From: Bacillota bacterium
GTDB lineage: Bacteria; Bacillota; Clostridia; Tissierellales; Peptoniphilaceae
DNA: 22,284 nucleotides
Assembly (NCBI GenBank): GCA_023443025.1
Contig: JAEZWM010000077.1
Location: forward strand, 1 to 22,284
Direction of reading: 5' to 3'
The first letter of the stretch is position 1. Each line of letters starts with the position of its first letter. The position numbers and the translations under genes are program-made. Under the pieces are notes generated by a model. The model was not told where the DNA came from. It saw only the letters and a list, made by a program, of their open reading frames with translations, and made no database searches. Below, in pieces: positions 15,054 to 22,284 of this stretch.

Positions 15054-15845
15054 ATGAAATATTCAATTAAAGATTTAAAAATAGATTTAGGGACCACACC
15101 AATTGAAAATATTTTTATAAATAACTTTTTACAAATTGCTGACGGTGATTATGTAAAGGTTTATTTGTATGCGTTCAAAACTGCTTATGAAGGTAGAGAA
15201 GACGGGATGCTAAGCGAAGATATACTGGCAGAGCACTTAGGACTAGATGAAAATAAGGTATTAGAAGCCTTTGAGTTTTGGCAGGATCAAGGTCTTGTTA
15301 GCATTGAGGAATATGATGGCGAAAAATCATATACATTTATAAGCGTTCGTGAACTTTTTCTAGGTTTTCAACAACCGGCGGAAGCACAAGAAGAGGTTAC
15401 TCTATCAAATGATGACGATATATCTATGACCAATAAAGAAATGTTTGATGGCATAGAAAAAATTCTTGAAACAACACTTACACCAAATGAAATTCAAAGG
15501 ATTATTGATTTTAGGACCGAGTTTAAACTCAATCGAGATCTGGTGGTTCACGGTTTTACGTATAGTGAGAAAGTTTCCGGTAAAAGAAATGTTAACTATG
15601 TGCTAACTGTTTTAAGAAACTGGGCACTTGATGGTATTTTAACTATGAAGGATTTAGAGGATAGTGAAGCCAAGAACGAAGATAAAAAAACTACCGGGAA
15701 AACAGCTAGAAAAAAAGCTTCCAAAAAGAAGAGATCGCTTAAAAAAGATGATAGACTTTCAACTTCCGAGCTTAATGAAATTCTGCAAAAGAAGTTAAAA
15801 GAAAATGTACAAAAGGCAATGGGAGGGGACATTGAAGATAAATAA
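15054..15845 (+). CDS. dnaD: DnaD-domain replication initiation protein
   Basis: This 263-residue protein has the two-part DnaD layout. The N-terminal winged-helix-like part (1-105) includes IFINNFLQIADGDYVKVYLY and GLDENKVLEAFEFWQDQGLV. A DnaB2/DnaD C-terminal domain (about 120-200) includes TLTPNEIQRIIDF and RNVNYVLTVLRNWALDGI. A lysine-rich tail follows (about 205-230), then a helical end. DnaD proteins remodel origin DNA and help load the replicative helicase. Its stop overlaps the start of an AAA+ loader gene by 14 bases, a common DnaD-loader pairing. The ATG has AGGTGAGG just upstream. The very basic tail is likely DNA-binding. Confidence 0.9.
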   Translation: MKYSIKDLKIDLGTTPIENIFINNFLQIADGDYVKVYLYAFKTAYEGREDGMLSEDILAEHLGLDENKVLEAFEFWQDQGLVSIEEYDGEKSYTFISVRELFLGFQQPAEAQEEVTLSNDDDISMTNKEMFDGIEKILETTLTPNEIQRIIDFRTEFKLNRDLVVHGFTYSEKVSGKRNVNYVLTVLRNWALDGILTMKDLEDSEAKNEDKKTTGKTARKKASKKKRSLKKDDRLSTSELNEILQKKLKENVQKAMGGDIEDK

Positions 15846-16809
15846 AAAAGTGAGTGATAGGTTAGAGGCTATAAGGGCTAAAAATCTAAAAATCCATAGT
15901 GATAGAATATCTGAAATAAATAAAAAGATCCCGAGAATTGCCGAGATAGAAGAACTAAATAAGAAAATTGGTTTTAAACTTGTAAAAGCAGTTTTGAAAG
16001 AAGGGTATACTGTGTCAGAGCTGGAATCTGAATCAAAGAGCTTAAAAAAAGAGAAAGAAGAACTATTGGAATCGCATGGATACTCTACTGATTATTTAGA
16101 TCCAATTTATGACTGTCACCTGTGTAAAGACACCGGTGTTGTAATGACGGAGCAGTGTAGCTGTAAAAAAAGAATGATAACTGAAGAGCTATACTCCATA
16201 AGTGGTATTGATAAATCGATTGTCAATGAAAATTTCAATACTTTTGATCTTGGACTTTTTAGAGCAAATAGAAATTCATCCGAAATGATGAGTCCTAAAG
16301 AAGCTATGAAGATATATTATGACAATGCAATTTTTTATGCTGAAAACTTCGAAAGACTCAAAAAGAAAAATATAATCTACTACGGACCGGTTGGAACAGG
16401 TAAGACATTTTTGTGCAACTGTATAGCTAGAGAACTGCTGGACAAAGGATACCTTGTTGTCTATCAAACTGCGACAAAACTAATGAATTTTATATCTGAT
16501 TACAATTTTTCCAGAACGGATGAAAAATATAGATTAAAAGCTGAATATGATATGCTTAAAAACTGTGACTTGTTGATAATAGATGATTTGGGTACTGAAA
16601 TTTCCACCAGTATTAATATGTCAAATCTCTTTGAAATTATAAATGACAGAATTATAAGCGAGAGAGCTACTATTATTTCTACAAATCTCGATATGGAAGA
16701 TATTAGGAATGAGTACGACGATAGAATATTTTCAAGGATACTAGGTTCATTTGATCTTTACCATGTATTTGGTGACGATCTTAGGATAAAAAAATTTGCT
16801 GAATTGTAA
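15832..16809 (+). CDS. DnaI/DnaC-type AAA+ helicase loader
   Basis: This 325-residue ATPase probably loads the DnaB hexamer onto DNA. An N-terminal helical region (1-90) is followed by a zinc-binding cluster, CHLC and CSC (C95, C98, C109, C111), as in B. subtilis DnaI. The AAA+ module comes next: Walker A GPVGTGKT (185-192), Walker B LLIIDDLGTE (D251, D252), then STNLDMEDI and the arginine-containing DDRIFSRILG. The frame extends upstream to an ATG at 15805, but the TTG used here is 5 bases after GGAGG and begins MKINKKVSDRLEA, while the ATG lies deep inside dnaD. The overlap with dnaD indicates coupling. Confidence 0.9.
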   Translation: MKINKKVSDRLEAIRAKNLKIHSDRISEINKKIPRIAEIEELNKKIGFKLVKAVLKEGYTVSELESESKSLKKEKEELLESHGYSTDYLDPIYDCHLCKDTGVVMTEQCSCKKRMITEELYSISGIDKSIVNENFNTFDLGLFRANRNSSEMMSPKEAMKIYYDNAIFYAENFERLKKKNIIYYGPVGTGKTFLCNCIARELLDKGYLVVYQTATKLMNFISDYNFSRTDEKYRLKAEYDMLKNCDLLIIDDLGTEISTSINMSNLFEIINDRIISERATIISTNLDMEDIRNEYDDRIFSRILGSFDLYHVFGDDLRIKKFAEL

Positions 16810-16821
16810 AGAGGTGTACAA

Positions 16822-17496
16822 GTGAGAAAAGTAACTGGAGATGAAATGAAAGCCATTGATAAATTTGCAATCAGAGGACTGGAGATTCCGGGAATTTTAT
16901 TGATGGAGAACGCAGCTTTAAAGCTATTAAAAAATATTGATATCGTCATGAAGACCAAGATTGCAATAGTCTGTGGAACCGGAAATAACGGTTCAGATGG
17001 CTTAGCACTTGCAAGACATCTACTAAATCTTGACCACAATTTGAAAATATATATAATTGGCGAGATCAATCGAGATAACTCTGATTACATGACTTACTAC
17101 AATATCCTTTTAAATTTGGGAGTTGAGTTTGAAACCATTCATACGATTGGCGATCTTGAGACCTTTGAAGAGACTATTTCTAAGATGGACTTAGTGGTTG
17201 ATGCGATTTTTGGTACCGGTTTAACTTCACAGGTTAAAGGAATACAGGAATACGTAATTGAAATGATGAATCATAGTGGGGTAGAAATCCTTTCTGTGGA
17301 CATACCATCAGGTATAGATGCAAACACAGGTAAGATTATGGGTGTATGTGTCAACCCTCATAAAGTAGTAACTTTCCAATTTATGAAGGAAGGTATTGCA
17401 AGAAATCCGCTCATATGTAATGACGTAGTTGTCGAGTCGATTAGCATTCCGAAAAAGGCAATTGAAAGAATACTCGGTAAACAAGTAATCTTTTAA
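16822..17496 (+). CDS. nnrE: NAD(P)H-hydrate epimerase (YjeF N-terminal domain)
   Basis: This 224-residue protein is a stand-alone YjeF_N domain. It interconverts R and S forms of hydrated NAD(P)H so that the partner dehydratase can repair them. The markers are TGDEMKAIDKFAI at the start, the phosphate-binding loop CGTGNNGSDG (51-60), VVDAIFGTGL with the catalytic aspartate at 127, and SVDIPSGIDANTG (158-170). Many bacteria fuse this to the dehydratase NnrD; here the C-terminal half is absent and no nnrD lies in the window. The start is GTG, 7 bases after AGAGGTG, and 12 bases after the helicase-loader gene. Confidence 0.92.
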   Translation: MRKVTGDEMKAIDKFAIRGLEIPGILLMENAALKLLKNIDIVMKTKIAIVCGTGNNGSDGLALARHLLNLDHNLKIYIIGEINRDNSDYMTYYNILLNLGVEFETIHTIGDLETFEETISKMDLVVDAIFGTGLTSQVKGIQEYVIEMMNHSGVEILSVDIPSGIDANTGKIMGVCVNPHKVVTFQFMKEGIARNPLICNDVVVESISIPKKAIERILGKQVIF

Positions 17497-17517
17497 CATG
17501 ATTATTACAAGCGGTGT

Positions 17518-17546
17518 TTGTATATTTAATACTTTTATGCTATAAT
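17518..17546 (+). promoter_or_regulatory. Promoter of serS
   Basis: TTGTAT (17518-17523) and a consensus TATAAT (17541-17546) are 17 bases apart, placed just upstream of the T-box leader. Confidence 0.8.
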
Positions 17547-17560
17547 ATAGAAAATTAAAA

Positions 17561-17736
17561 AAGGCAATGATTAAGACTAGTAAGCTATAGATTTCGCAAA
17601 GAGAAGCGGTGGTTGGTGTAAACCGTAAGAATATATATCTGAATCCACTTATGAGCCTATGTTTTAAAGTGAACTTTAAGTTAAATTGGGTGGCAACGCG
17701 GGAATACTCTCGTCCCTTTGGGATGAGGGTTTTTTT
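17561..17736 (+). promoter_or_regulatory. T-box riboswitch, serine-specific (specifier UCC)
   Basis: The leader senses uncharged tRNA-Ser and allows serS transcription when serine charging is low. Visible parts, in order: the AATGATTAAGACTAGTA stem I base (17566-17582), the AGAGA motif near 17600, GGTGGTTGGTGTAAACCG (17608-17625), the GAATCCAC segment with specifier codon TCC at 17644-17646 (serine), and the T-box sequence GGGTGGCAACGCGGG (17688-17702). A terminator follows. In the T-box bulge UGGC the variable base C would pair with discriminator G, as expected for tRNA-Ser. Specifier and downstream gene agree. Confidence 0.95.
17707..17736 (+). terminator. Terminator arm of the serS T-box
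   Basis: CTCTCGTCCC (17707-17716) pairs over all 10 positions (including two G-T pairs) with GGGATGAGGG (17720-17729) around a TTT loop, followed by seven T residues. In the antiterminated state the 5' arm would pair with the preceding T-box sequence instead. Confidence 0.9.
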
Positions 17737-17757
17737 ATTAAGAAAATGGAGGTTATT

Positions 17758-19026
17758 ATGTTAGATTTAAGAAGAATTAGAAATGACGCAGAGGGAGTAA
17801 AAAAAGCACTAGCAAAAAGGGGCGGGGAATATCCAATAGACGATATTTTAAAATTAGACGAAGAAAGAAGAAGTCTATTAGTTGATGTTGAAGCCAAAAA
17901 AGCTAAGCAAAATCAAGTTTCTAAAGAAATCCCCGTACTTAAGAAAAAAGGTGAAGATGTTACTGAGATACTTGCTGAGATGAAGGGGTTATCAGATGAT
18001 ATTAGTGCCTTAGACCAGAAGGTTAAAGAAGTTGATGAAAAAATCAAAAATCACTTATTAAATATTCCTAATACTCCTAATGAAGAAGTAGCAGAAGGTG
18101 AAACCGACGAAGATAACATAGAAGTTAGAGTGGTTGGAGAGACTACCAAATTTGACTTTGAACCAAAACCTCACTGGGATTTAGGAACTGATCTGGATAT
18201 TTTAGATTTTGAGAGAGCAACAAAGATATCAGGAACTAGATTTACGATATTTAAAGGTCTAGGAGCTAGACTTGAAAGAGCTATTATAAACTTTATGCTG
18301 GATCTGCACACAGGAGAGCATGGATATACAGAAATATTGCCGCCGGTACTTGTAAATAGAAATGCTATGACGGGTACAGGTCAGCTTCCAAAATTTGAGA
18401 ACGATATGTTTCATGTACCGAGTAAAGACTTTTTCTTAGTTCCTACCGCGGAAGTTCCGGTGACAAATCTACTAGGTGGGGAAGTGCTGGAGTATGAAAA
18501 ACTTCCTATTCTGTATACAGCATACACACCATGTTTTAGACAAGAAGCAGGATCTGCAGGCAGAGACACTAGAGGTCTTATAAGAAACCACCAATTTGAT
18601 AAAGTTGAGCTTGTTAAATTTACTGATTCTAAAACTAGTTACGATGAACTGGAAAAACTTACAAACAATGCGGAAGAAGTATTAAAACAACTAAAGATAC
18701 CATATAGAGTAGTTATGCTTTGCACCGGAGACCTTGGTTTTTCTTCTGCTAAAACTTATGATATAGAAGTATGGATGCCGAGTTATAATAGATATGTAGA
18801 AATTTCAAGCTGTAGTAACTTTGAAGATTTCCAAGCTAGAAGAGCAAATATCAGATATAGAAACGAAGAAGGTAAAATAGAATATGCTCATACCCTAAAC
18901 GGATCAGGACTTGCAGTGGGTAGAACGGCAGCAGCGATACTAGAAAATTATCAAAATGAAGACGGAAGTATAACAGTACCTGAAGTATTAGTTAAGTACA
19001 TGGGAGTACAAAAGATTGATAAATAA
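17758..19026 (+). CDS. serS: Serine--tRNA ligase
   Basis: This 422-residue class II synthetase charges tRNA-Ser in the cytoplasm. The N-terminal antiparallel coiled coil that grips the tRNA long arm spans about 1-105 (MLDLRRIRNDAEGVKKAL onward, with charged repeats). The catalytic domain has motif 2 in FRQEAGSAGRDTRGL (from 260) and motif 3 in NGSGLAVGRTAAAILENYQ (from 381). The ATG follows GGAGG by 5 bases. The frame is open upstream to 17686, but that extension crosses the T-box terminator and is not protein. Controlled by the serine T-box. Confidence 0.98.
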   Translation: MLDLRRIRNDAEGVKKALAKRGGEYPIDDILKLDEERRSLLVDVEAKKAKQNQVSKEIPVLKKKGEDVTEILAEMKGLSDDISALDQKVKEVDEKIKNHLLNIPNTPNEEVAEGETDEDNIEVRVVGETTKFDFEPKPHWDLGTDLDILDFERATKISGTRFTIFKGLGARLERAIINFMLDLHTGEHGYTEILPPVLVNRNAMTGTGQLPKFENDMFHVPSKDFFLVPTAEVPVTNLLGGEVLEYEKLPILYTAYTPCFRQEAGSAGRDTRGLIRNHQFDKVELVKFTDSKTSYDELEKLTNNAEEVLKQLKIPYRVVMLCTGDLGFSSAKTYDIEVWMPSYNRYVEISSCSNFEDFQARRANIRYRNEEGKIEYAHTLNGSGLAVGRTAAAILENYQNEDGSITVPEVLVKYMGVQKIDK

Positions 19027-19029
19027 TTG

Positions 19030-19088
19030 GAATTAATGTAATATATTAGTGTGAGCATTTATGATGCCCACTAATATATTACCAATTC
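19030..19088 (+). repeat. Long imperfect hairpin between serS and the D,D-carboxypeptidase gene
   Basis: TAATATATTAGTG (19039-19051) and CACTAATATATTA (19069-19081) are perfect 13-base inverted copies. Inside, GCAT and ATGC (19055-19058, 19064-19067) extend the fold; outside, GAATT and AATTC (19030-19034, 19084-19088) extend it further. There is no T run after it, so it is not a classic terminator, and it ends about 12 bases before the next ribosome binding site. It may be an operator, an RNA structure controlling the next gene, an end-protecting hairpin for serS mRNA, or a small dispersed repeat. Confidence 0.6.
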
Positions 19089-19110
19089 TAGATGGTACTG
19101 AGGTGTTTAT

Positions 19111-20292
19111 TTGAAAAAGAAATATAAAGGAATAATCTTTTTATTAATATTAGTATTACTTTTACCGCATATGGCAAGTGCAAATCTAGGAATTGAAGAC
19201 AGATTACAGAGTTATCTAATTGGAGATTTTGAATCCGGAAGGGTTTTGGAATCGTACAATATAGAAGCTCCGCTTAATATTGCTTCAGTTTCTAAACTAA
19301 TGACCTATCTGGTAGTTAAAGATGCTGCTAAAAGTGGTAAACTAAACTTGGAAGACAGAGTTACAATTACTAATGAGATGGAAGAAGTTGGTGGATCTAG
19401 CCTTAATCTATTGGAAGGTGAGGTACTGACCGTAGATGAACTGCTTGCTGGGTTAATGATAGTGAGTGGTAACGATGCTGCGTATGCATTAGCAGTAAAA
19501 ACTGCAGGAACTGAGCCGGCTTTTGTAGAATTAATGAATGCAAAGGCTGCAGAACTAGGACTAGTAAATTCAAAGTTCTATAACTCATCCGGACTACAAG
19601 AAGGCAGCAATCAGAACACTATGACCACAGAGGAGATTTTTAAGCTTTCGGTTCATATAATAAAAGAATATCCGGAGGTACTTGAGTATTCTAAGATAAA
19701 AATACTTAATATGCCTAAAAGAAACTTTACAGGAGAGTCAACAATACCACTGGTAGGTGATGTTCCTGGAGTAGATGGATTAAAGACGGGCTTTACAGAA
19801 GAAGCAGGATACTGCTTAGTTTCCACTATCGATGCTAAAAAAAGCTACCAATCCGGAGACTTTAGGCTAATTACCATTGTAATGGGTGCTGCAGATTTAT
19901 CAGAAAGAAGTGAGCTAACTAAACACCTAATCAATTATGGACTTGAAAACTATGGTATAAGAACTATAATTGACGACAAAGCTCCTTACAACGAAATAAT
20001 TATAAATTCAGCTGTAAATCCTAAAGTACAAGTATTTCCATCCGAATCCTACCGAGTTCTTGCACCAAAAGCAAAGAGATATGTGTATAAATCAAATATA
20101 GAAGAAGGATTAAAAGCGCCGCTTAAAGCCGGACAAAAAGTAGGGACAATGACATTGTCATCTGAGGGAGAGGATATAATCACGGTGGATTTGGTATTAA
20201 AAAGAGATGTTGACAAGGCTAATCTTTTTACCAGAATTATAAGATCTATTGAAAACACATTCCAAACAATTACCACCATGATAAGACAATAA
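19111..20292 (+). CDS. D-alanyl-D-alanine carboxypeptidase (DacA/PBP5-type)
   Basis: This exported, 393-residue class S11 serine peptidase trims the terminal D-Ala of peptidoglycan stem peptides. A signal peptide covers about residues 1-24 (basic start, Leu/Ile core, cleavage after MASA). The active-site triad is complete: SVSK (S59, K62), SGN (119-121) and KTG (225-227). A C-terminal PBP5-type beta domain (about 280-370) precedes an amphipathic end (NLFTRIIRSIENTFQTI) that probably holds the protein to the membrane. The start is TTG, 5 bases after GAGGTG. A long hairpin lies just upstream and a terminator downstream, so it may be its own transcript. Confidence 0.93.
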   Translation: MKKKYKGIIFLLILVLLLPHMASANLGIEDRLQSYLIGDFESGRVLESYNIEAPLNIASVSKLMTYLVVKDAAKSGKLNLEDRVTITNEMEEVGGSSLNLLEGEVLTVDELLAGLMIVSGNDAAYALAVKTAGTEPAFVELMNAKAAELGLVNSKFYNSSGLQEGSNQNTMTTEEIFKLSVHIIKEYPEVLEYSKIKILNMPKRNFTGESTIPLVGDVPGVDGLKTGFTEEAGYCLVSTIDAKKSYQSGDFRLITIVMGAADLSERSELTKHLINYGLENYGIRTIIDDKAPYNEIIINSAVNPKVQVFPSESYRVLAPKAKRYVYKSNIEEGLKAPLKAGQKVGTMTLSSEGEDIITVDLVLKRDVDKANLFTRIIRSIENTFQTITTMIRQ

Positions 20293-20306
20293 TTAAATAA
20301 CTTTAA

Positions 20307-20338
20307 AAATCAAGGCTTGCATGTGTAAGCCTTGATTT
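20307..20338 (+). terminator. Probable terminator after the D,D-carboxypeptidase gene
   Basis: AAATCAAGGCTT and AAGCCTTGATTT form a perfect 12-bp stem around an 8-base loop, 15 bases after the stop codon. The T run is short and ends in the -35 box of the tRNA promoter. Confidence 0.75.
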
Positions 20339-20339
20339 A

Positions 20340-20368
20340 TTGACATATTGGTTCAAATAAAGTAATAT
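20340..20368 (+). promoter_or_regulatory. Promoter of the tRNA-Arg gene
   Basis: A consensus TTGACA (20340-20345), a 17-base spacer and TAATAT (20363-20368) place a transcription start a few bases before the tRNA. Confidence 0.85.
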
Positions 20369-20382
20369 ATTAAAAGAGTAAT

Positions 20383-20458
20383 GCCCCCATAGTTAAGTCG
20401 GATATAACAGACCCCTCCTAAGGGTCAGTCACTGGTTCGAATCCGGTTGGGGGTGCCA
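20383..20458 (+). tRNA. tRNA-Arg (anticodon CCT)
   Basis: The 76-base gene folds as a class I tRNA. The acceptor stem GCCCCCA / TGGGGGT includes a G-U at the first pair. The D stem is GTTA/TAAC, the anticodon stem GACCC/GGGTC with loop CTCCTAA (anticodon CCT, reading AGG), and the T arm ACTGG-TTCGAAT-CCGGT. Discriminator G and an encoded CCA end are present. It is an isolated tRNA with its own promoter and terminator. Confidence 0.96.
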
Positions 20459-20488
20459 TATTTACATAAAAATTTAAAAATATAAGCA

Positions 20489-20520
20489 AACACGAGAATG
20501 GTTTATGTTCTCGTGTTTTT
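20489..20520 (+). terminator. Intrinsic terminator after tRNA-Arg
   Basis: AACACGAGAA and TTCTCGTGTT form a perfect 10-bp stem with a 9-base loop, followed by TTT and AAA. It lies 30 bases after the tRNA. Confidence 0.88.
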
Positions 20521-20550
20521 AAATTATTAAAGCTTAAGTTATATAAAAGT

Positions 20551-20580
20551 TTGAAAGTATTTACAAAATGGTGATATACT
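20551..20580 (+). promoter_or_regulatory. Promoter of the ABC exporter gene
   Basis: TTGAAA (20551-20556) and TATACT (20575-20580) are 18 bases apart, about 50 bases before the start codon. They follow the tRNA terminator, so the exporter has its own transcript. Confidence 0.7.
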
Positions 20581-20631
20581 TCAAGTAGAATGCAACAATT
20601 AAATAATAGAAAAAATTGAAAGGTCATTATA

Positions 20632-22284
20632 ATGAGAAGAAGAGAAGAATGTTTTGAACAATTCTATAGAAATAATAGAAAAAATTTGATTATTACACTT
20701 GTCTGTGTTGTTCTCACCACTCTTATGTGGGTTGGGATGGCGGTTGTTTTTAAATTCTTCATTGAATCTATTGAAAAATCAAGCGATAATCTATTTTATA
20801 AAGCGATAAATATCACTTGGGTGTCCATAACACTATTCTTCATGATTTCAGTACTACTCAGGAGATATAAAAACCGTTACTTGATGACTGCTTTATCCCA
20901 GTTTAAAGATTATGTTTTTAGGAAACTATTGGATAAATCAATTTCCGAATTCCAACAGGAGTCAGGAGCTAAATTTATTTCTGCTTTTTCAAATGATCTA
21001 AACAGCATAGAATTAAACTATTTAGCAGGCAATGTACAGCTCTTTAATGTAATAATAAGTTTTCTAATTGCGTCAGCAGCTATGCTGTATTTTAACTGGA
21101 GACTTGGTTTGCCCGCAATTGTTGCGTCCATTATTTGTACTTTGTTATCCATAAAATACGGTGAAGAGCTTGTTGAAAAGGAGACTGAAACTTCAGATAG
21201 TAACCGCGAATTTGTAGCACAGGTCAAAGACTTGGTAAGCGGATTTATTGTCATAAAAAGCTTCCGTGCTGAAAAGGAAGCTCTTGAACTGTTTCAGCGT
21301 GACAATTTCGAACTTGAATCAGTCAAAAGAAAAAGAAGAGTTACCTCTGATACTATTGGAATCTACAGCAATATCTCGACTTTTTTAGTAAATGGAATAA
21401 TAATCGGCGGAGGGTTTTTATATGCAATAAACGGAGAGATGACAATAGGAGCTGTAATTGCATTTGTACAATTAGGTTTTTATCTATACGATCCTGTAAG
21501 GCAACTGGCGCCACTGATTAGTAATCGTAAAGCAGCTATTAAACTCGTGGAAAAAATAGCAAATGAAATTGAAGGTGACGGGATAGAATATCCACAAGGA
21601 AAGAGACTTCCGGGTATAAAAAGTGGTATATATTTTGAAAATGTAGGATTTAGATACTCAGAAGAAGATGAAGCGGTCCATAATTTTAACTATTTCTTTG
21701 AAAGTGGAAAAAGATACGCTATTGTAGGGGGCAGTGGTAGTGGGAAGTCGACCGTATTAAAACTTATGTTAGGTTACTTCAGAGATTACAGAGGTTCGAT
21801 AAAAATCGACGACCTGGAGATGAAAGAAATAGAACTTGATAGTTTATTTGAGCATCTGTCCGTCATACAGCAGGAAGTTTTCCTTTTTAATAGTAGTCTA
21901 AGAAATAATATAACCATGTTTCAAGACGTTGAGGAAGATGTCTTTTGGGCGGCAGTGAACAATTCAGGACTTAAAACTTTGATTAATGAAAAGGGCTTGG
22001 ATTATCCTTGTGGTGAAAACGGTAAAAATCTATCCGGTGGAGAAAAACAAAGAGTGGCGATAGCAAGAAGTCTCATCAGAAAAACGCCATTTCTACTGAT
22101 GGATGAATCTACAGCTGCACTGGACAACAAGACTGCAGAAGAAGTGGAAAGTGCAGTAATAGACCTTGAAGATGTAACAAAAATAGTTGTAACCCATAGA
22201 CTAAATAAAAAACTCCTTAGAAAATATGATGAAATACTTGTAATGAATCACGCAAAACTAGTGGAGTTCGGTAATTTTGAAGAT
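20632..22284 (+). CDS. ABC exporter, fused membrane and ATPase domains (3' end missing)
   Basis: The frame runs 551 codons to the window edge without a stop. The N-terminal half (about 20-300) is a type IV exporter membrane domain with up to six membrane segments; the rest is an ATP-binding domain. Its parts are a Walker A GGSGSGKST from residue 366, a Q-loop near 413 (VIQQEVFLF), the signature LSGGEKQR from 467, Walker B LLMDESTAALD (D491, catalytic E492) and the switch histidine at 522. All catalytic residues look intact. Very few residues should be missing. The substrate is unknown; the family exports lipids, peptides or drugs. Homodimer or heterodimer cannot be decided, since the next gene is outside the window. 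The ATG has only a modest AAAGG site about 9 bases upstream. Confidence 0.92.
   Translation, partial: MRRREECFEQFYRNNRKNLIITLVCVVLTTLMWVGMAVVFKFFIESIEKSSDNLFYKAINITWVSITLFFMISVLLRRYKNRYLMTALSQFKDYVFRKLLDKSISEFQQESGAKFISAFSNDLNSIELNYLAGNVQLFNVIISFLIASAAMLYFNWRLGLPAIVASIICTLLSIKYGEELVEKETETSDSNREFVAQVKDLVSGFIVIKSFRAEKEALELFQRDNFELESVKRKRRVTSDTIGIYSNISTFLVNGIIIGGGFLYAINGEMTIGAVIAFVQLGFYLYDPVRQLAPLISNRKAAIKLVEKIANEIEGDGIEYPQGKRLPGIKSGIYFENVGFRYSEEDEAVHNFNYFFESGKRYAIVGGSGSGKSTVLKLMLGYFRDYRGSIKIDDLEMKEIELDSLFEHLSVIQQEVFLFNSSLRNNITMFQDVEEDVFWAAVNNSGLKTLINEKGLDYPCGENGKNLSGGEKQRVAIARSLIRKTPFLLMDESTAALDNKTAEEVESAVIDLEDVTKIVVTHRLNKKLLRKYDEILVMNHAKLVEFGNFED

Noticed and set aside
15805..15831. Upstream ATG of the helicase-loader frame giving an N-terminus MYKRQ
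   Set aside because: MYKRQ is a known sign of sequencing-adapter translation, so I checked: the bases here (ATG TAC AAA AGG CAA) differ from the adapter and encode the end of dnaD in another frame. The gene more likely begins at the TTG with a well-placed GGAGG.
17686..17757. In-frame extension of serS by 24 codons
   Set aside because: It reads through the T-box sequence and its terminator; the ATG at 17758 has GGAGG and gives the normal SerS N-terminus.
20418..20627. Minus-strand open frame of 69 codons ending PTGFEPVTDP
   Set aside because: This is the antisense of the tRNA-Arg gene; the PTGFEPVTD ending is the usual spurious translation of a tRNA T arm.
1..22284. CRISPR arrays, insertion sequences, integrase genes, phage genes or toxin-antitoxin pairs
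   Set aside because: I saw no regularly spaced direct repeats, transposase or integrase motifs, and no gene pair of toxin-antitoxin type. The isolated tRNA-Arg has no adjacent integrase or repeated 3' end that I could find.

Overview
The window is about two-thirds A+T and densely packed, with AGGAGG-type ribosome binding sites, several TTG and GTG starts, a serine T-box, an Arg(CCT) tRNA and the order rpsF-ssb-rpsR-yybS-gdpP-rplI-dnaB. Together these point to a low-GC Firmicute. An anaerobic Clostridia/Tissierellia-type coccus (Peptoniphilaceae-like) is my best guess; that is inference from gene content and protein style, not a database match. All genes are on the + strand except one metallo-beta-lactamase-fold gene at 3780-4547.

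Region 1 (1-3776) holds a carboxylate (AEC) transporter, a short-form malic enzyme, a MupG/DUF871-like TIM-barrel protein and a small TTG-start membrane protein, closed by a bidirectional terminator. The first two suggest malate uptake and decarboxylation to pyruvate. Region 2 (3780-8370) has the lone minus-strand MBL hydrolase, divergent from a tight four-gene run: a PfkB/FruK-like sugar kinase, a M55 (DppA) D-aminopeptidase homologue, a MalY/PatB-type PLP enzyme, and a TIM-barrel-like protein of unknown function. In this run the kinase has GARD where the family has GAGD, and the DppA homologue has lost almost all its metal ligands. This makes it the best candidate for something undescribed.

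Region 3 (8420-17496) is the conserved ribosome/replication block. It has a strong promoter, then rpsF, ssb and rpsR ending at a terminator. A second promoter is followed by yybS (DUF2232), gdpP (c-di-AMP phosphodiesterase), rplI and dnaB. A GNAT acetyltransferase, a dnaD-like gene, a DnaI/DnaC-type helicase loader and nnrE follow with tiny gaps or overlaps. The block therefore carries the replicative helicase, its probable loader proteins and single-strand binding protein beside ribosomal protein genes.

Region 4 (17518-22284) starts with a well-preserved serine T-box riboswitch (specifier UCC) controlling serS. A D-Ala-D-Ala carboxypeptidase follows behind a long hairpin, then an isolated tRNA-Arg(CCT) with its own promoter and terminator, and finally an ABC exporter (membrane domain fused to ATPase) cut off by the window end. 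Several starts were moved from the longest open frame to the one with a properly spaced ribosome binding site; each entry says so.
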